A stretch of DNA of 64,000 nt from Clostridia bacterium (GTDB lineage: Bacteria; Bacillota; Clostridia; Christensenellales; Borkfalkiaceae). Shown piece after piece: positions 51,416-59,744 of the stretch. Location: positions 1-64,000 of the forward strand of contig CAAFMS010000013.1 in the NCBI GenBank assembly GCA_900764105.1, given 5' to 3'. Both the position numbers and the translations under genes were made by a program. The notes beneath the pieces were generated by a model. The model was given only the letters and a program-made list of their open reading frames with translations, did not search any database and had not been told where the DNA came from. The first letter of the stretch is position 1, and every line of letters begins with the position of its first letter.

Positions 51416-52228
51416 ATGGCAGTAACTTCTATGAAGCAACTTCTCGAAGCGGGCGTTCATTTCGGACACCAGACGAGAAGATGGAACCCCAAGATGAAAA
51501 AGTACATCTACGGCGAAAGAAACGGTATTCACATTATCGACCTTCAGATCACGGTCGACCTTGTCGAAGAGGCTTACAAGTTCGTTGTAGATCAGGTTAA
51601 GCAGGACAAGACCGTTCTTTTCGTCGGCACCAAGAAGCAGGCTCAGGAGGCTATCCAGCAGGAAGCGGAAAGATGCGGTATGTACTACGTCAATTCGAGA
51701 TGGCTCGGCGGTACGCTTACCAACTTCAAGACTATCAGAACGAGAATCGACAGACTTAACAAACTCGACAATATGGAAAAGACGGGCGAGTTCGATCTTC
51801 TTCCCAAGAAAGAAGTTCTCGGGCTTAAAGCGGAGAGAGACAAACTTCTTTACAACCTCGGAGGTATCAGAGAGATGAAATCCCTTCCGGGCGTAATGTT
51901 CGTCGTTGACCCCAACTGCGAATTGAACGCCGTTAAGGAAGCGAGAAAACTCAACATTCCCGTAGTCGCTATCACCGATACCAACTGCGACCCCGACCTT
52001 GTAGACTACGTTATCTCGGGTAACGACGACGCTATCAGAGCGGTAAAACTCATCGCTTCGATAATCGCCGACGCCGTAATCGAGGCTAAGCAGGGCGAAG
52101 ACGCGGTAAGACGCAACGTAGTTGACGACGAACCCGCTACTTTGGAAGAAACCATAACGGACGCTCCCGCAGCCGAAGAGGCTGTCGCGAACGAAGAAGC
52201 GGCAGAGGAAACTCCCGTAGAAGCGTAA
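51416..52228 (+). CDS. rpsB: 30S ribosomal protein S2
   Basis: Structural protein of the small ribosomal subunit. The 270-residue protein starts with the typical MKQLLEAGVHFGHQTRRWNP (about 5-24), and the conserved FVGTKKQAQEAI, NSRWLGGTLTNF and PGVMFVVDP segments follow. The last 35 residues are an acidic Ala/Glu/Pro tail (AAEEAVANEEAAEETPVEA) not present in most S2 proteins. A strong GGAGG site precedes the ATG. It leads the conserved run to tsf and pyrH. Confidence 0.99.
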   Translation: MAVTSMKQLLEAGVHFGHQTRRWNPKMKKYIYGERNGIHIIDLQITVDLVEEAYKFVVDQVKQDKTVLFVGTKKQAQEAIQQEAERCGMYYVNSRWLGGTLTNFKTIRTRIDRLNKLDNMEKTGEFDLLPKKEVLGLKAERDKLLYNLGGIREMKSLPGVMFVVDPNCELNAVKEARKLNIPVVAITDTNCDPDLVDYVISGNDDAIRAVKLIASIIADAVIEAKQGEDAVRRNVVDDEPATLEETITDAPAAEEAVANEEAAEETPVEA

Positions 52229-52291
52229 TCGAAGGTCTCTATCTTAACACAAATTCAAACGTAAATTCAAATATATCAAGGAGAAATAATT

Positions 52292-52954
52292 ATGGCAAAT
52301 TATACCGCAGCGGACGTAAAGAACCTTCGCGAAAGAACAGGCGCAGGAATGATGGACTGCAAGAACGCCCTCGTCGAATGCGACGGCGATATGGAAAAAG
52401 CGATAGATTATCTCAGAGAGAAAGGCATAGCGAAAGCGGCTAAGAAAGCGGGCAGAATCGCTGCCGAAGGTATCGTTGACAGTTATATCCACATGGGCGG
52501 AAAGGTCGGCGTTCTTCTCGAAGTAAACTGCGAAACCGACTTCGTTGCCAACGGAGATATGTTCAGATCTTTGGTGCACGACATCGCTCTTCAGATTGCG
52601 GCGGCAAATCCGCAGTACGTCAGCCAGTCGGAAGTTCCCGAAGAAGTTCTTGAAAAAGAAAAGGCGATTCTTCGCGCTCAGGCTCTTGAAGAAGGCAAGC
52701 CCGAAAAAATCATCGACAAGATGGTCGAGGGAAGAATTAAGACGTTCTACGAAGAGAACTGCCTTCTCAATCAGAAATTCGTAAAAGACCCCTCCAAGAC
52801 TATCGAACAGGTAGTCGTAGAGGCAACCGCTCAGATCGGCGAAAAGATTTCCGTAAGAAGATTCGTTCGCTACGAAATGGGCGAAGGACTTCAGAAGAAA
52901 GAAGAAAATCTTGCCGACGAAGTTCAGGCGCAAGTCAGCGCAATGAAGAAATAA
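52292..52954 (+). CDS. tsf: Elongation factor Ts
   Basis: Exchanges GDP for GTP on EF-Tu. The 220 residues show the N-terminal UBA-like domain (VKNLRERTGAGMMDCKNALV, about 8-27) and the EF-Tu interaction signature ETDFVANGDMF (near 84-94). The protein is shorter than the 280-290 residues of many bacteria, close to single-core-domain forms. It follows rpsB by 63 nt with an AAGGAG site. A GC-rich hairpin (52959-52997) follows it without a U-run. Confidence 0.98.
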   Translation: MANYTAADVKNLRERTGAGMMDCKNALVECDGDMEKAIDYLREKGIAKAAKKAGRIAAEGIVDSYIHMGGKVGVLLEVNCETDFVANGDMFRSLVHDIALQIAAANPQYVSQSEVPEEVLEKEKAILRAQALEEGKPEKIIDKMVEGRIKTFYEENCLLNQKFVKDPSKTIEQVVVEATAQIGEKISVRRFVRYEMGEGLQKKEENLADEVQAQVSAMKK

Positions 52955-53121
52955 TCGTTTCCGCGGGCGGAAAGCAAAACGCTTCCCGCCCGCGGAAAAT
53001 CAAACGAAATACACTCGCTTTATCTTTACGGCGGCTCGTTTCGTTTGGGTGAAACTGTCGTTTTTATGCCTCGGGGCGTAAATCTCTACGGCAGTTTTTT
53101 TAAAAAAGACGAGGTTTGTGA

Positions 53122-53826
53122 ATGAAACCGAAATATAAAAGAATACTTTTAAAGATAAGCGGAGAGGCTCTTTCGGGAGATAAGGGTCACGGGTTCGAGG
53201 CGGACTCGCTCGTAAAAGTCGCAAGGCAGATCAAAGCGGTATCGGATCTCGGCGTCGAGGTCGGGATAGTGGTCGGCGGCGGAAATATCTGGCGCGGCAG
53301 ACAAAGTATGAATATCGACCGCACGGCGGCGGACTACATGGGTATGCTCGCAACGGTGATAAACGCCTTGGCGGTTTCGGAAAGTCTGATATCCGAAGGA
53401 GTTGACGCGGTGGTTTTAACCTCGCTCGCGATAACGGGCGTAGGCGAACCGTTCAACTTCAAAAACGCCGACAAATATCTTAAAGAAGGTAAAATCGTCG
53501 TGTTCGGCGGCGGTACGGGAAATCCCTATTTTTCGACGGATACGGGCGCGTCTTTAAGGGCCGTGGAAATAGGCGCGGATGCCTTGCTCCTCGCGAAAAA
53601 TATCGACGGAATTTACGACAGCGACCCGAAAATCAATCCGAACGCCAAGAAATTCGACGAAATTTCTTACGACGAATACGTTTCTCTGGGGCTTAAGGCG
53701 ATGGACACCTCCGCAGTTGTAATGTGCAAGGAAAATGGAATGAAAGTTCACGCATTCGGCTTAAAAGAGGAAAATTCCATAATGAAAGCCGTAACGGGCG
53801 ACCGCGAAGGTACGGTAATTTACTAA
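53122..53826 (+). CDS. pyrH: UMP kinase
   Basis: Phosphorylates UMP to UDP in pyrimidine nucleotide synthesis; cytoplasmic hexamer of the amino-acid kinase superfamily, unlike eukaryotic UMP kinase. The 234 residues have ILLKISGEALSG (about 8-19), VVGGGNIWRG (about 52-61), GGTGNPYFSTDTGASLRAVE (about 131-150) and the KNIDGIYDSDPK nucleotide-binding segment. A GAGG site precedes the ATG. It lies in the standard order after tsf and before frr. Confidence 0.98.
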   Translation: MKPKYKRILLKISGEALSGDKGHGFEADSLVKVARQIKAVSDLGVEVGIVVGGGNIWRGRQSMNIDRTAADYMGMLATVINALAVSESLISEGVDAVVLTSLAITGVGEPFNFKNADKYLKEGKIVVFGGGTGNPYFSTDTGASLRAVEIGADALLLAKNIDGIYDSDPKINPNAKKFDEISYDEYVSLGLKAMDTSAVVMCKENGMKVHAFGLKEENSIMKAVTGDREGTVIY

Positions 53827-53922
53827 AATCTACTGAAATTACCGAAACGGCAGATTATCGGGGATATAAAACGGTAACCTACCGAGACCGATAAGCCGAA
53901 GAATACGCTCGTAAAAAAGCGT

Positions 53923-53957
53923 AAACTTATTATATAAACCGCAAACTTATTATATAA
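53923..53957 (+). repeat. 20-bp-spaced direct repeat before frr
   Basis: AAACTTATTATATAA occurs at 53923-53937 and again at 53943-53957, with 5 bp (ACCGC) between. Each copy contains a -10-like TATATAA. It could be a duplicated promoter element upstream of frr. Confidence 0.6.
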
Positions 53958-53974
53958 TAAAAGGGAGAGAAAAA

Positions 53975-54550
53975 ATGGCATTAGACATTGAAAAAGTTGA
54001 AAACATAATACTCGAATCGAGCGACAAACTCGGCAAATCTGCCGACGTGTTCGTCTCCGACCTCACTCAGGTGAGAGCGGGCAGAGCGAATCCCCACGTT
54101 CTCGACAAAATCAAAATAGATTATTACGGAACGTTGTCGCCCATAAATCAAGTCGGCAATATCGCCGTTACCGACGGACAATGCCTCGTCATTACGCCGT
54201 GGGACAAGAGTCTGCTCAAAGGCATCGAAAAGGCTATTCAACTTTCGGACATCGGTATAAACCCGACTAACGACGGAAACGTTATAAGGCTTGTTTTCCC
54301 GACGCTCACGGAAGAAAGAAGAAAGGATATAGTAAAACAAGTCAAAAAAATGAGCGAAGACGCCAAAATCGCCGTGAGAAATATTCGCAGAGACACTTTG
54401 GACTCGCTTAAAAAGATGAATAAAGCCAAAGAGATGACGGACGACGAGTATGCCGACTATGAATCTCAGGTAGAGAAAGAAGTCTCCAAGACGATGGAAG
54501 TTATCGAAAAGGCAACCGCCGAAAAGGAAAAGGAGTTGCTTACCGTATAA
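53975..54550 (+). CDS. frr: Ribosome recycling factor
   Basis: Dissociates post-termination ribosomes together with EF-G. The 191 residues fit the family (about 185), with VRAGRANPHVLDKIKIDYYG (about 32-51), QCLVITPWDKSLLKGIEKAI, LTEERRKDIVKQVKKMSEDA and AVRNIRRD present in order. A GGGAGAG ribosome site precedes the ATG. uppS starts 1 nt after its stop codon. Confidence 0.98.
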   Translation: MALDIEKVENIILESSDKLGKSADVFVSDLTQVRAGRANPHVLDKIKIDYYGTLSPINQVGNIAVTDGQCLVITPWDKSLLKGIEKAIQLSDIGINPTNDGNVIRLVFPTLTEERRKDIVKQVKKMSEDAKIAVRNIRRDTLDSLKKMNKAKEMTDDEYADYESQVEKEVSKTMEVIEKATAEKEKELLTV

Positions 54551-54551
54551 T

Positions 54552-55265
54552 ATGGCTGAACTTACTCGGATACCGAGGCACGTCGGCATAATAATGGACG
54601 GCAACGGAAGGTGGGCGAAATTACGGGGAAAGCCACGAAATTACGGACATAAAAAAGGCGCGGAAGTTATAGATGAAATCGTTTCGGAATGTTTCGATAA
54701 AGGAATAGAGGCGGTTAGTTTATACGCGTTTTCTACCGAAAACTGGATAAGACCGAAAGAAGAGGTCAATGCTATTTTCGGGCTTTTAGGCTTGCTTTTA
54801 AATTCGAAATTTAAAAAGTTAATGAGGGAGAAGGTTCGGCTTTTAGTGTCAGGCGACCTTTCGCCTATTCCCGAAAATTTGCGGAAGAGATGCGAAGAGG
54901 TAATGGCTTTAACGGCGGACTTTACGGGCAGAACGCTCAACGTTGCCGTAAACTACGGTTCGAGAGCGGAGATCGTCAGGGCGTGTAACGCAATCGCGCA
55001 AGACGGAATAAAAACCGTCACCGAAGAAGAAATCGAAAAGCGGCTTTACACGGCGGGACTTCCCGACATCGACCTCGTTATAAGGACGAGCGGCGAGATG
55101 CGGCTCAGTAATTTCTTTTTATGGCAATGCGCCTATGCGGAATTTTATTTCACCGACGTTTTATGGCCCGATTTCCACGCGAATGAACTCGATGAGGCGT
55201 TGGAGTGGTATTCGGGGAGAAAGAGACGTTTCGGCGGGGTCGGAACTTCTGAAAACAAAGATTAA
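54552..55265 (+). CDS. uppS: Undecaprenyl diphosphate synthase
   Basis: Cis-prenyltransferase that makes the C55 carrier lipid for cell-wall and glycan synthesis. The 237 residues contain HVGIIMDGNGRWA (about 9-21, catalytic Asp), YAFSTENW (about 58-65), the DLVIRTSGEMRLSNF region (about 175-189) and WPDFHANELDEAL. The ATG follows the frr stop by 1 nt with no good ribosome site, so translation probably depends on coupling. This carrier lipid would also serve the glycan genes at 23.7-27.9 kb. Confidence 0.97.
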   Translation: MAELTRIPRHVGIIMDGNGRWAKLRGKPRNYGHKKGAEVIDEIVSECFDKGIEAVSLYAFSTENWIRPKEEVNAIFGLLGLLLNSKFKKLMREKVRLLVSGDLSPIPENLRKRCEEVMALTADFTGRTLNVAVNYGSRAEIVRACNAIAQDGIKTVTEEEIEKRLYTAGLPDIDLVIRTSGEMRLSNFFLWQCAYAEFYFTDVLWPDFHANELDEALEWYSGRKRRFGGVGTSENKD

Positions 55266-55269
55266 ATTT

Positions 55270-56202
55270 ATGTTAAAAAGAATTATTACGGGAATAGGGA
55301 TAATCATCGTAACCGCGGCGTTTTTTCTGTTCAGAGAATTTTTCGACGCGGTTATTTTTACATCGACGTACTATTCGATAATTACCGAAGTTACCGTCGG
55401 TTCGTTTCTGTTTGACTTATTTATACTCGGTATGGCGGTGATTTCGACTTACGAATACGTTAAGGCGTTTTCGGGTGAACCCGTCGTGGGCGATTCCGTT
55501 TCGGAGAAATTCTCCTCGGGCAAACTCATAACTTCCGAAAAGGTTATCGTTATGTGTTATCCCGTTGTGGTGTATATGGCGTTTACCTTTCAGGGACTCG
55601 GCTGGGCGTTCGGAGCAATGCTCGGAACCTTCCTCTGTCTGTTGTCGCTTCTTGTTTTCGACCACGAAAAAATCACGCTCGAAAGCATAGGAATGTCGCT
55701 TTTTGCGATGGTTTATCCTTCGACGATACTCATTTCGCTTCTCGTTTTAAACAGGACGAGCGCGTGTATCGGACCGCTTTTACTGCCGTTTGCCATTTCG
55801 CCGTTCGCAGACACTTTCGCATATCTCGTCGGTAGTACGGTGGGCGGTAAAAAAATGTGTCCGAGTATCAGTCCGAAAAAGACGATAAGCGGAGGGATCG
55901 GCGGTCTTGTCGGCGGCGTTTTTGCGAGTCTTCTGGTATATTTTATCTTTATCGAAAAAGGCGAATACGTTTCGACTATGTGGGTTGAAGTTCTGATGTT
56001 TGCCCTTGCGGGACTTCTCGGCGCGATACTCACCGAGTTCGGCGACCTTGTGGAAAGCGTTATAAAGAGAAAACTCGGAATAAAGGATATGGGAAAAATA
56101 CTTCCCGGACATGGCGGTATGTCCGATCGCATAGACGGACTTGCGTTCACCGCGCCTGCGGTCGCCATTGTGTTCGCGATTATTATTCCGTTCTTAAAAT
56201 AG
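55270..56202 (+). CDS. cdsA: Phosphatidate cytidylyltransferase
   Basis: Makes CDP-diacylglycerol for phospholipid synthesis in the membrane. From ATG 55270 the protein has 310 residues with about eight hydrophobic spans; the family signature lies near the C-terminus as KDMGKILPGHGGMSDRIDGL (about 275-294), and the preceding GDLVESVIKR segment is also typical. The frame is open further upstream, but that region is the uppS gene in another frame. The ATG lies 4 nt after the uppS stop, without a clear ribosome site. Confidence 0.95.
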   Translation: MLKRIITGIGIIIVTAAFFLFREFFDAVIFTSTYYSIITEVTVGSFLFDLFILGMAVISTYEYVKAFSGEPVVGDSVSEKFSSGKLITSEKVIVMCYPVVVYMAFTFQGLGWAFGAMLGTFLCLLSLLVFDHEKITLESIGMSLFAMVYPSTILISLLVLNRTSACIGPLLLPFAISPFADTFAYLVGSTVGGKKMCPSISPKKTISGGIGGLVGGVFASLLVYFIFIEKGEYVSTMWVEVLMFALAGLLGAILTEFGDLVESVIKRKLGIKDMGKILPGHGGMSDRIDGLAFTAPAVAIVFAIIIPFLK

Positions 56203-56288
56203 GATAACGAATGTTACCCTAAAAATCTGAATATAATAAACGGGAAAGGGGGAATAGCGGAAAAAGTTATTCCCTCGATTTAAAAAAT

Positions 56289-57431
56289 ATGGTAAAAATA
56301 GCATTGCTCGGTAGTACGGGTTCGATAGGCAAGCAAGTTTTAAACGTCGTAAGGCGTTACGGCGAGAGATTTTCGATAGTTTCGCTCGCCGCGGGAAGCA
56401 ACGCGAAACTTTTATGCGAACAGGCTGCGGAGTTTAAACCCGAAATAATCGCTCTTGCCAATTCCGGAAAGGCGGCGGAAATACGCGAACTTCCGAAAGG
56501 CGTTACGCTTTATACGGGCGAAAACGCTTCTTTACACGCCGTGACCGAAAAAGCCGACGTGGTTTTCGTTGCGGTTTCGGGGTTTTGCGGACTTGCGCCC
56601 GTTTTAGAGGCGATAAAACTCAAAAAGACCGTCGCGCTCGCGAACAAGGAAACGCTTGTGGCGGGCGGCGAAATCGTTATGAAACTCGCGGAGAAAAACG
56701 GGGTTAAAATAATACCCGTTGACAGCGAACATTCGGCGATTTTTCAATGTCTCGGGTTCGATATGAAAGCCGAGTTCAAAAAACTCATAATAACCGCGAG
56801 CGGCGGGGCGTTCAGAGACTTTACGAAGTCGGAAATAGAGAACAAGAAAGCCGCCGACGCCTTAAAGCACCCTAATTGGCAGATGGGCAAAAAAATCACT
56901 ATCGACTGCGCGACTATGCTGAATAAAGGTCTCGAAGTTATCGAGGCGTGCAGATTGTATAACGCGCCGCTTGAAAAGGTCGAAGCGGTGGTACACCCCG
57001 AAAGTATAGTACATTCCATGGTTGAGTTTAAAGACGGGGCTATTATGGCTCAACTCGGATTTCCGTCTATGGAAATTCCCATACAACTTGCTCTTACTTA
57101 TCCCGAAAGGCTCGAAACGGGCGCGCCGCTTATGAATCTTGTCGGGAAAACTTTACGATTCGATAAAATCGACGAGGACAGATTTCCGTGTTTCCCCTTG
57201 GCGTTGGAAGCGTTTAAAAAGGGCGGCTTATCGCCTTGCGTAATGAACGCGGCGAACGAAGCGGCGGTAAAACTGTATCTCGACGACAAAATAAAATTCT
57301 ATGATATTGCGGAACTCATTTCTTACGCCACGGGTAAAATCTCGGGCGGCGAAACCGACTACGACAGTCTCGTAGCGGCGGACAGAGAGGCGAGAGCGGC
57401 GGTATACGAAAAATGCGAGGTAGGATATTGA
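56289..57431 (+). CDS. dxr: 1-deoxy-D-xylulose-5-phosphate reductoisomerase
   Basis: Second step of the MEP pathway to isoprenoids, converting DXP to MEP with NADPH and a divalent metal. The 380 residues show the N-terminal GSTGSIGKQVLNVVRR (about 8-23), ALANKETLVAGGEIV (about 117-131), the metal-binding PVDSEHSAIFQCL (about 147-159) and the substrate-binding ASGGAFRDF. It supplies precursors for UppS, encoded two genes upstream. The 86-nt gap before it holds a GGGAATA/TATTCCC hairpin between an AAAGGGGG sequence and the ATG. Confidence 0.98.
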   Translation: MVKIALLGSTGSIGKQVLNVVRRYGERFSIVSLAAGSNAKLLCEQAAEFKPEIIALANSGKAAEIRELPKGVTLYTGENASLHAVTEKADVVFVAVSGFCGLAPVLEAIKLKKTVALANKETLVAGGEIVMKLAEKNGVKIIPVDSEHSAIFQCLGFDMKAEFKKLIITASGGAFRDFTKSEIENKKAADALKHPNWQMGKKITIDCATMLNKGLEVIEACRLYNAPLEKVEAVVHPESIVHSMVEFKDGAIMAQLGFPSMEIPIQLALTYPERLETGAPLMNLVGKTLRFDKIDEDRFPCFPLALEAFKKGGLSPCVMNAANEAAVKLYLDDKIKFYDIAELISYATGKISGGETDYDSLVAADREARAAVYEKCEVGY

Positions 57432-58840
57432 TATATAATTTGTTAGCGATGCCGACGGCGCTCAGAACGGCGTTATACGCAATTCTGGCGATACTTATGC
57501 TTATGCTTATGATAACCGTCCACGAACTCGGACATTATCTCGTCGGTAAAATTTTTAAATTCAAGATAAACGAATTTTCGATAGGAATGGGTCCCGCGAT
57601 TTTCAAACGCAAGATGAAAAGCGGCGAACAGTTCTCGATAAGGGCGTTTCCGCTCGGCGGTTTCTGCGCGTTCGAGGGCGAGGACGACGATAAAGACGAC
57701 CCGAACGCGTTCAACAATAAAAAGCCTTGGCAGAGAATATTGGTTCTTATCGCCGGCGCGTTTATGAACTACGTTTTAGCCATTCTGATAATAATTCTGT
57801 CTATGTCGATTTACGGTCAGACGGTTATGGGCGTACAATACGCGAGACACGACGACGCCATTTACGGACAGACCATCGAGTCGCAAATACCCGCCGATAA
57901 GTCGATTAACGACGGGGAATACATTTTATCGATAACGAAAAACGGCAAAAAAACGAACGTATATATGACTGTCGATTTAATCTCCGCGCTCAATCACGCG
58001 AAGAAAGGCGACGAAGTTACGCTCGAAATAATGAAGGGCGATAAGAATACCGAAAAGAAAACGATAATACTTCGCTCGGACGTCGAGTGCAAAAATATCA
58101 CCGAGGTGACGAAGGTATACGAGGCTCTCGGGATAGGTTCGGCTATGCAGGTCGAGCCGACGAGCGAAAACTCGCCGTTAAAAAACGGTAACTTTATTAT
58201 AAAAATAGGCAAGACGGGCGAAGAATACAAAAACGCAACGTTCGTGTATTCTGCGGACGATATAGCGTACGTCTTGAAAAATTTCGACGGCGACTCGTTC
58301 GCGATTTGGACGTCGAGAGATAATTCGGTAATTCTCACGCTCAGCGACGAACTGAAAGCGGCGGCAAGTAGCGGCGGCGAAGCGGTTATGGCTGCGCTCG
58401 GGGTAAAGGATACGGGCGTCCGCTCATATTATACCGCGGCGAAGTATATGAAACTCGGCTTTTTCAGAACGATAGGACACTCGTTCGAGTATTCGTTCAA
58501 GATTGCGGGAACGGTGTTCAGAACGCTCGGTCAACTACTGACGGGTAAACTCGGGTTAAGCGCAGTCGGCGGAACGGTTACGACGATAGTTACGACGACC
58601 AAAGTTATAAGTTACGGCTTAGTGTACGCGCTGGAAATAATGAGTTTTATAGGCGTAAACCTTGCGGTGTTCAATCTTTTGCCGATACCCGCGCTCGACG
58701 GGGCGAGAGTAGTGTTCTGTTTAATCGAATGGATCAGAAAAAAGCCCGTGAACAGAAAAGTCGAAGCGGCGGTAAACGGTATAGGCTTGATTTTAATTCT
58801 CGGCTTTGCGATACTCGTAGATATACTGCAATTTATTTAG
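57428..58840 (+). CDS. rseP: Site-2 membrane zinc protease (RseP/RasP family)
   Basis: Intramembrane protease that cleaves membrane-bound anti-sigma factors and leftover signal peptides. About 470 residues: zinc motif VHELGHYLVGK in the first membrane span (about residues 30-40 from this start), a PDZ-like region in the middle, and LPIPALDGARVVF (the NPDG-equivalent segment) near the end. The start is uncertain. TTG at 57428 overlaps the dxr stop (TTGA) and has GAGG 8 nt upstream. ATG 57413 overlaps dxr more deeply, and ATG 57449 lacks a ribosome site. Last gene of the rpsB-to-rseP run. Confidence 0.93.
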   Translation: MIYNLLAMPTALRTALYAILAILMLMLMITVHELGHYLVGKIFKFKINEFSIGMGPAIFKRKMKSGEQFSIRAFPLGGFCAFEGEDDDKDDPNAFNNKKPWQRILVLIAGAFMNYVLAILIIILSMSIYGQTVMGVQYARHDDAIYGQTIESQIPADKSINDGEYILSITKNGKKTNVYMTVDLISALNHAKKGDEVTLEIMKGDKNTEKKTIILRSDVECKNITEVTKVYEALGIGSAMQVEPTSENSPLKNGNFIIKIGKTGEEYKNATFVYSADDIAYVLKNFDGDSFAIWTSRDNSVILTLSDELKAAASSGGEAVMAALGVKDTGVRSYYTAAKYMKLGFFRTIGHSFEYSFKIAGTVFRTLGQLLTGKLGLSAVGGTVTTIVTTTKVISYGLVYALEIMSFIGVNLAVFNLLPIPALDGARVVFCLIEWIRKKPVNRKVEAAVNGIGLILILGFAILVDILQFI

Positions 58841-58961
58841 TAACTATCTAATCTCGCATTTCCTTAATTGAAGCGGAGGAAATGTAGCGAAGCGACAAAA
58901 GAGGTTAGTAGTGGCGTTTTGCTTTGCAAGAGTTGTTTATCTAAAAGTAAATAGTAAAAAT

Positions 58962-59174
58962 CGCCTTCTCCTTCGGGGAAGGTGGCAAATTGAGCGGTTT
59001 TCCGCGAAGATTTGACGGAAGGGGACAATAAATCACTGCTTTTTATTGGTTTGTGTTTTATCCCCTATCGGCTTGACTTCCATTTCATTCCGTCAACCCA
59101 CTTCCTGCCTCTTTTGTCGCTTTGCGACATTTCCTCCGGTTCAACGGAGGAATTTGCCCCCGAAGGAGGAAGCG
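58962..59174. repeat. Dispersed palindromic repeats after rseP
   Basis: 58962-59028 is a CCTTCTCCTTCGGGGAAGG-type copy. 59059-59174 is a TATCCCC...GAAGCG repeat whose right end is interrupted by about 50 bp of other hairpins (TTGTCGCTTTGCGACA and TCCTCCGGTTCAACGGAGGA). The remaining gap from 58841 to 59297 shows nothing else. Confidence 0.75.
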
Positions 59175-59297
59175 GTCAATGTACGTCTCTTTCGTTTTAT
59201 CGGGAGAGTATATCTTGGAAGGGGAAGTATGAAAGATAATTCTTTCACATTTTTTCCGAAAAAACGTATTGAAAAAGCAAAAACAGTTTAATTGTAA

Positions 59298-59340
59298 AAA
59301 ATACGGATATTTACCCGTTGCGGTAAATATCCGTATTTCC
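59298..59340. terminator. Bidirectional terminator
   Basis: Perfect 17-bp stem (59299-59315 with 59322-59338), A-tract before, 33 nt past the nifU stop on the minus strand. Confidence 0.85.
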
Positions 59341-59372
59341 CTATTTTCTACATTTTCTGCATTGTTTGGTTT

Positions 59373-59741
59373 TTATCGGCTACGCTTTTCGTAGTCCTCT
59401 ATCGCCGCTTTAATCGCTTCTTCGGCAAGTACCGAGCAGTGAATTTTCTGCGGGGGTAGTCCGCCGAGTTTGTCTATTACGACTTTATTCGTGATTTTCA
59501 ACGCCTCTTCGACTGTTTTTCCGATAATCATCTGCGTTGCCGTCGAACTCGTCGCAATCGCCGCCGCGCAACCGAAAGTCTTGAATTTAGCGTCGGTTAT
59601 TACGTCATTTTCGATTTTCAGCGTAACCTGCATTACGTCTCCGCAAGCAGGGCTTCCTACTTTGCCGATTCCGCTGTAATCTTCTATTTCGCCCACGTTC
59701 TGCGGATTCTGAAAGGCTTCCATTACCTTTTCGTTATACAT
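59373..59741 (-). CDS. nifU: NifU-like iron-sulfur cluster scaffold (IscU type)
   Basis: Assembles [Fe-S] clusters from sulfur delivered by the cysteine desulfurase encoded upstream. The 122-residue protein is the N-terminal IscU-like domain only, with the three conserved cysteines in SPACGD (about 31-36), FGCAAA (about 58-63) and IHCSVLA (about 103-109). It lies 3 nt after nifS on the minus strand, and both lie behind a Rrf2-type operator. Confidence 0.95.
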   Translation of the reverse strand: MYNEKVMEAFQNPQNVGEIEDYSGIGKVGSPACGDVMQVTLKIENDVITDAKFKTFGCAAAIATSSTATQMIIGKTVEEALKITNKVVIDKLGGLPPQKIHCSVLAEEAIKAAIEDYEKRSR

Positions 59742-59744
59742 ATA

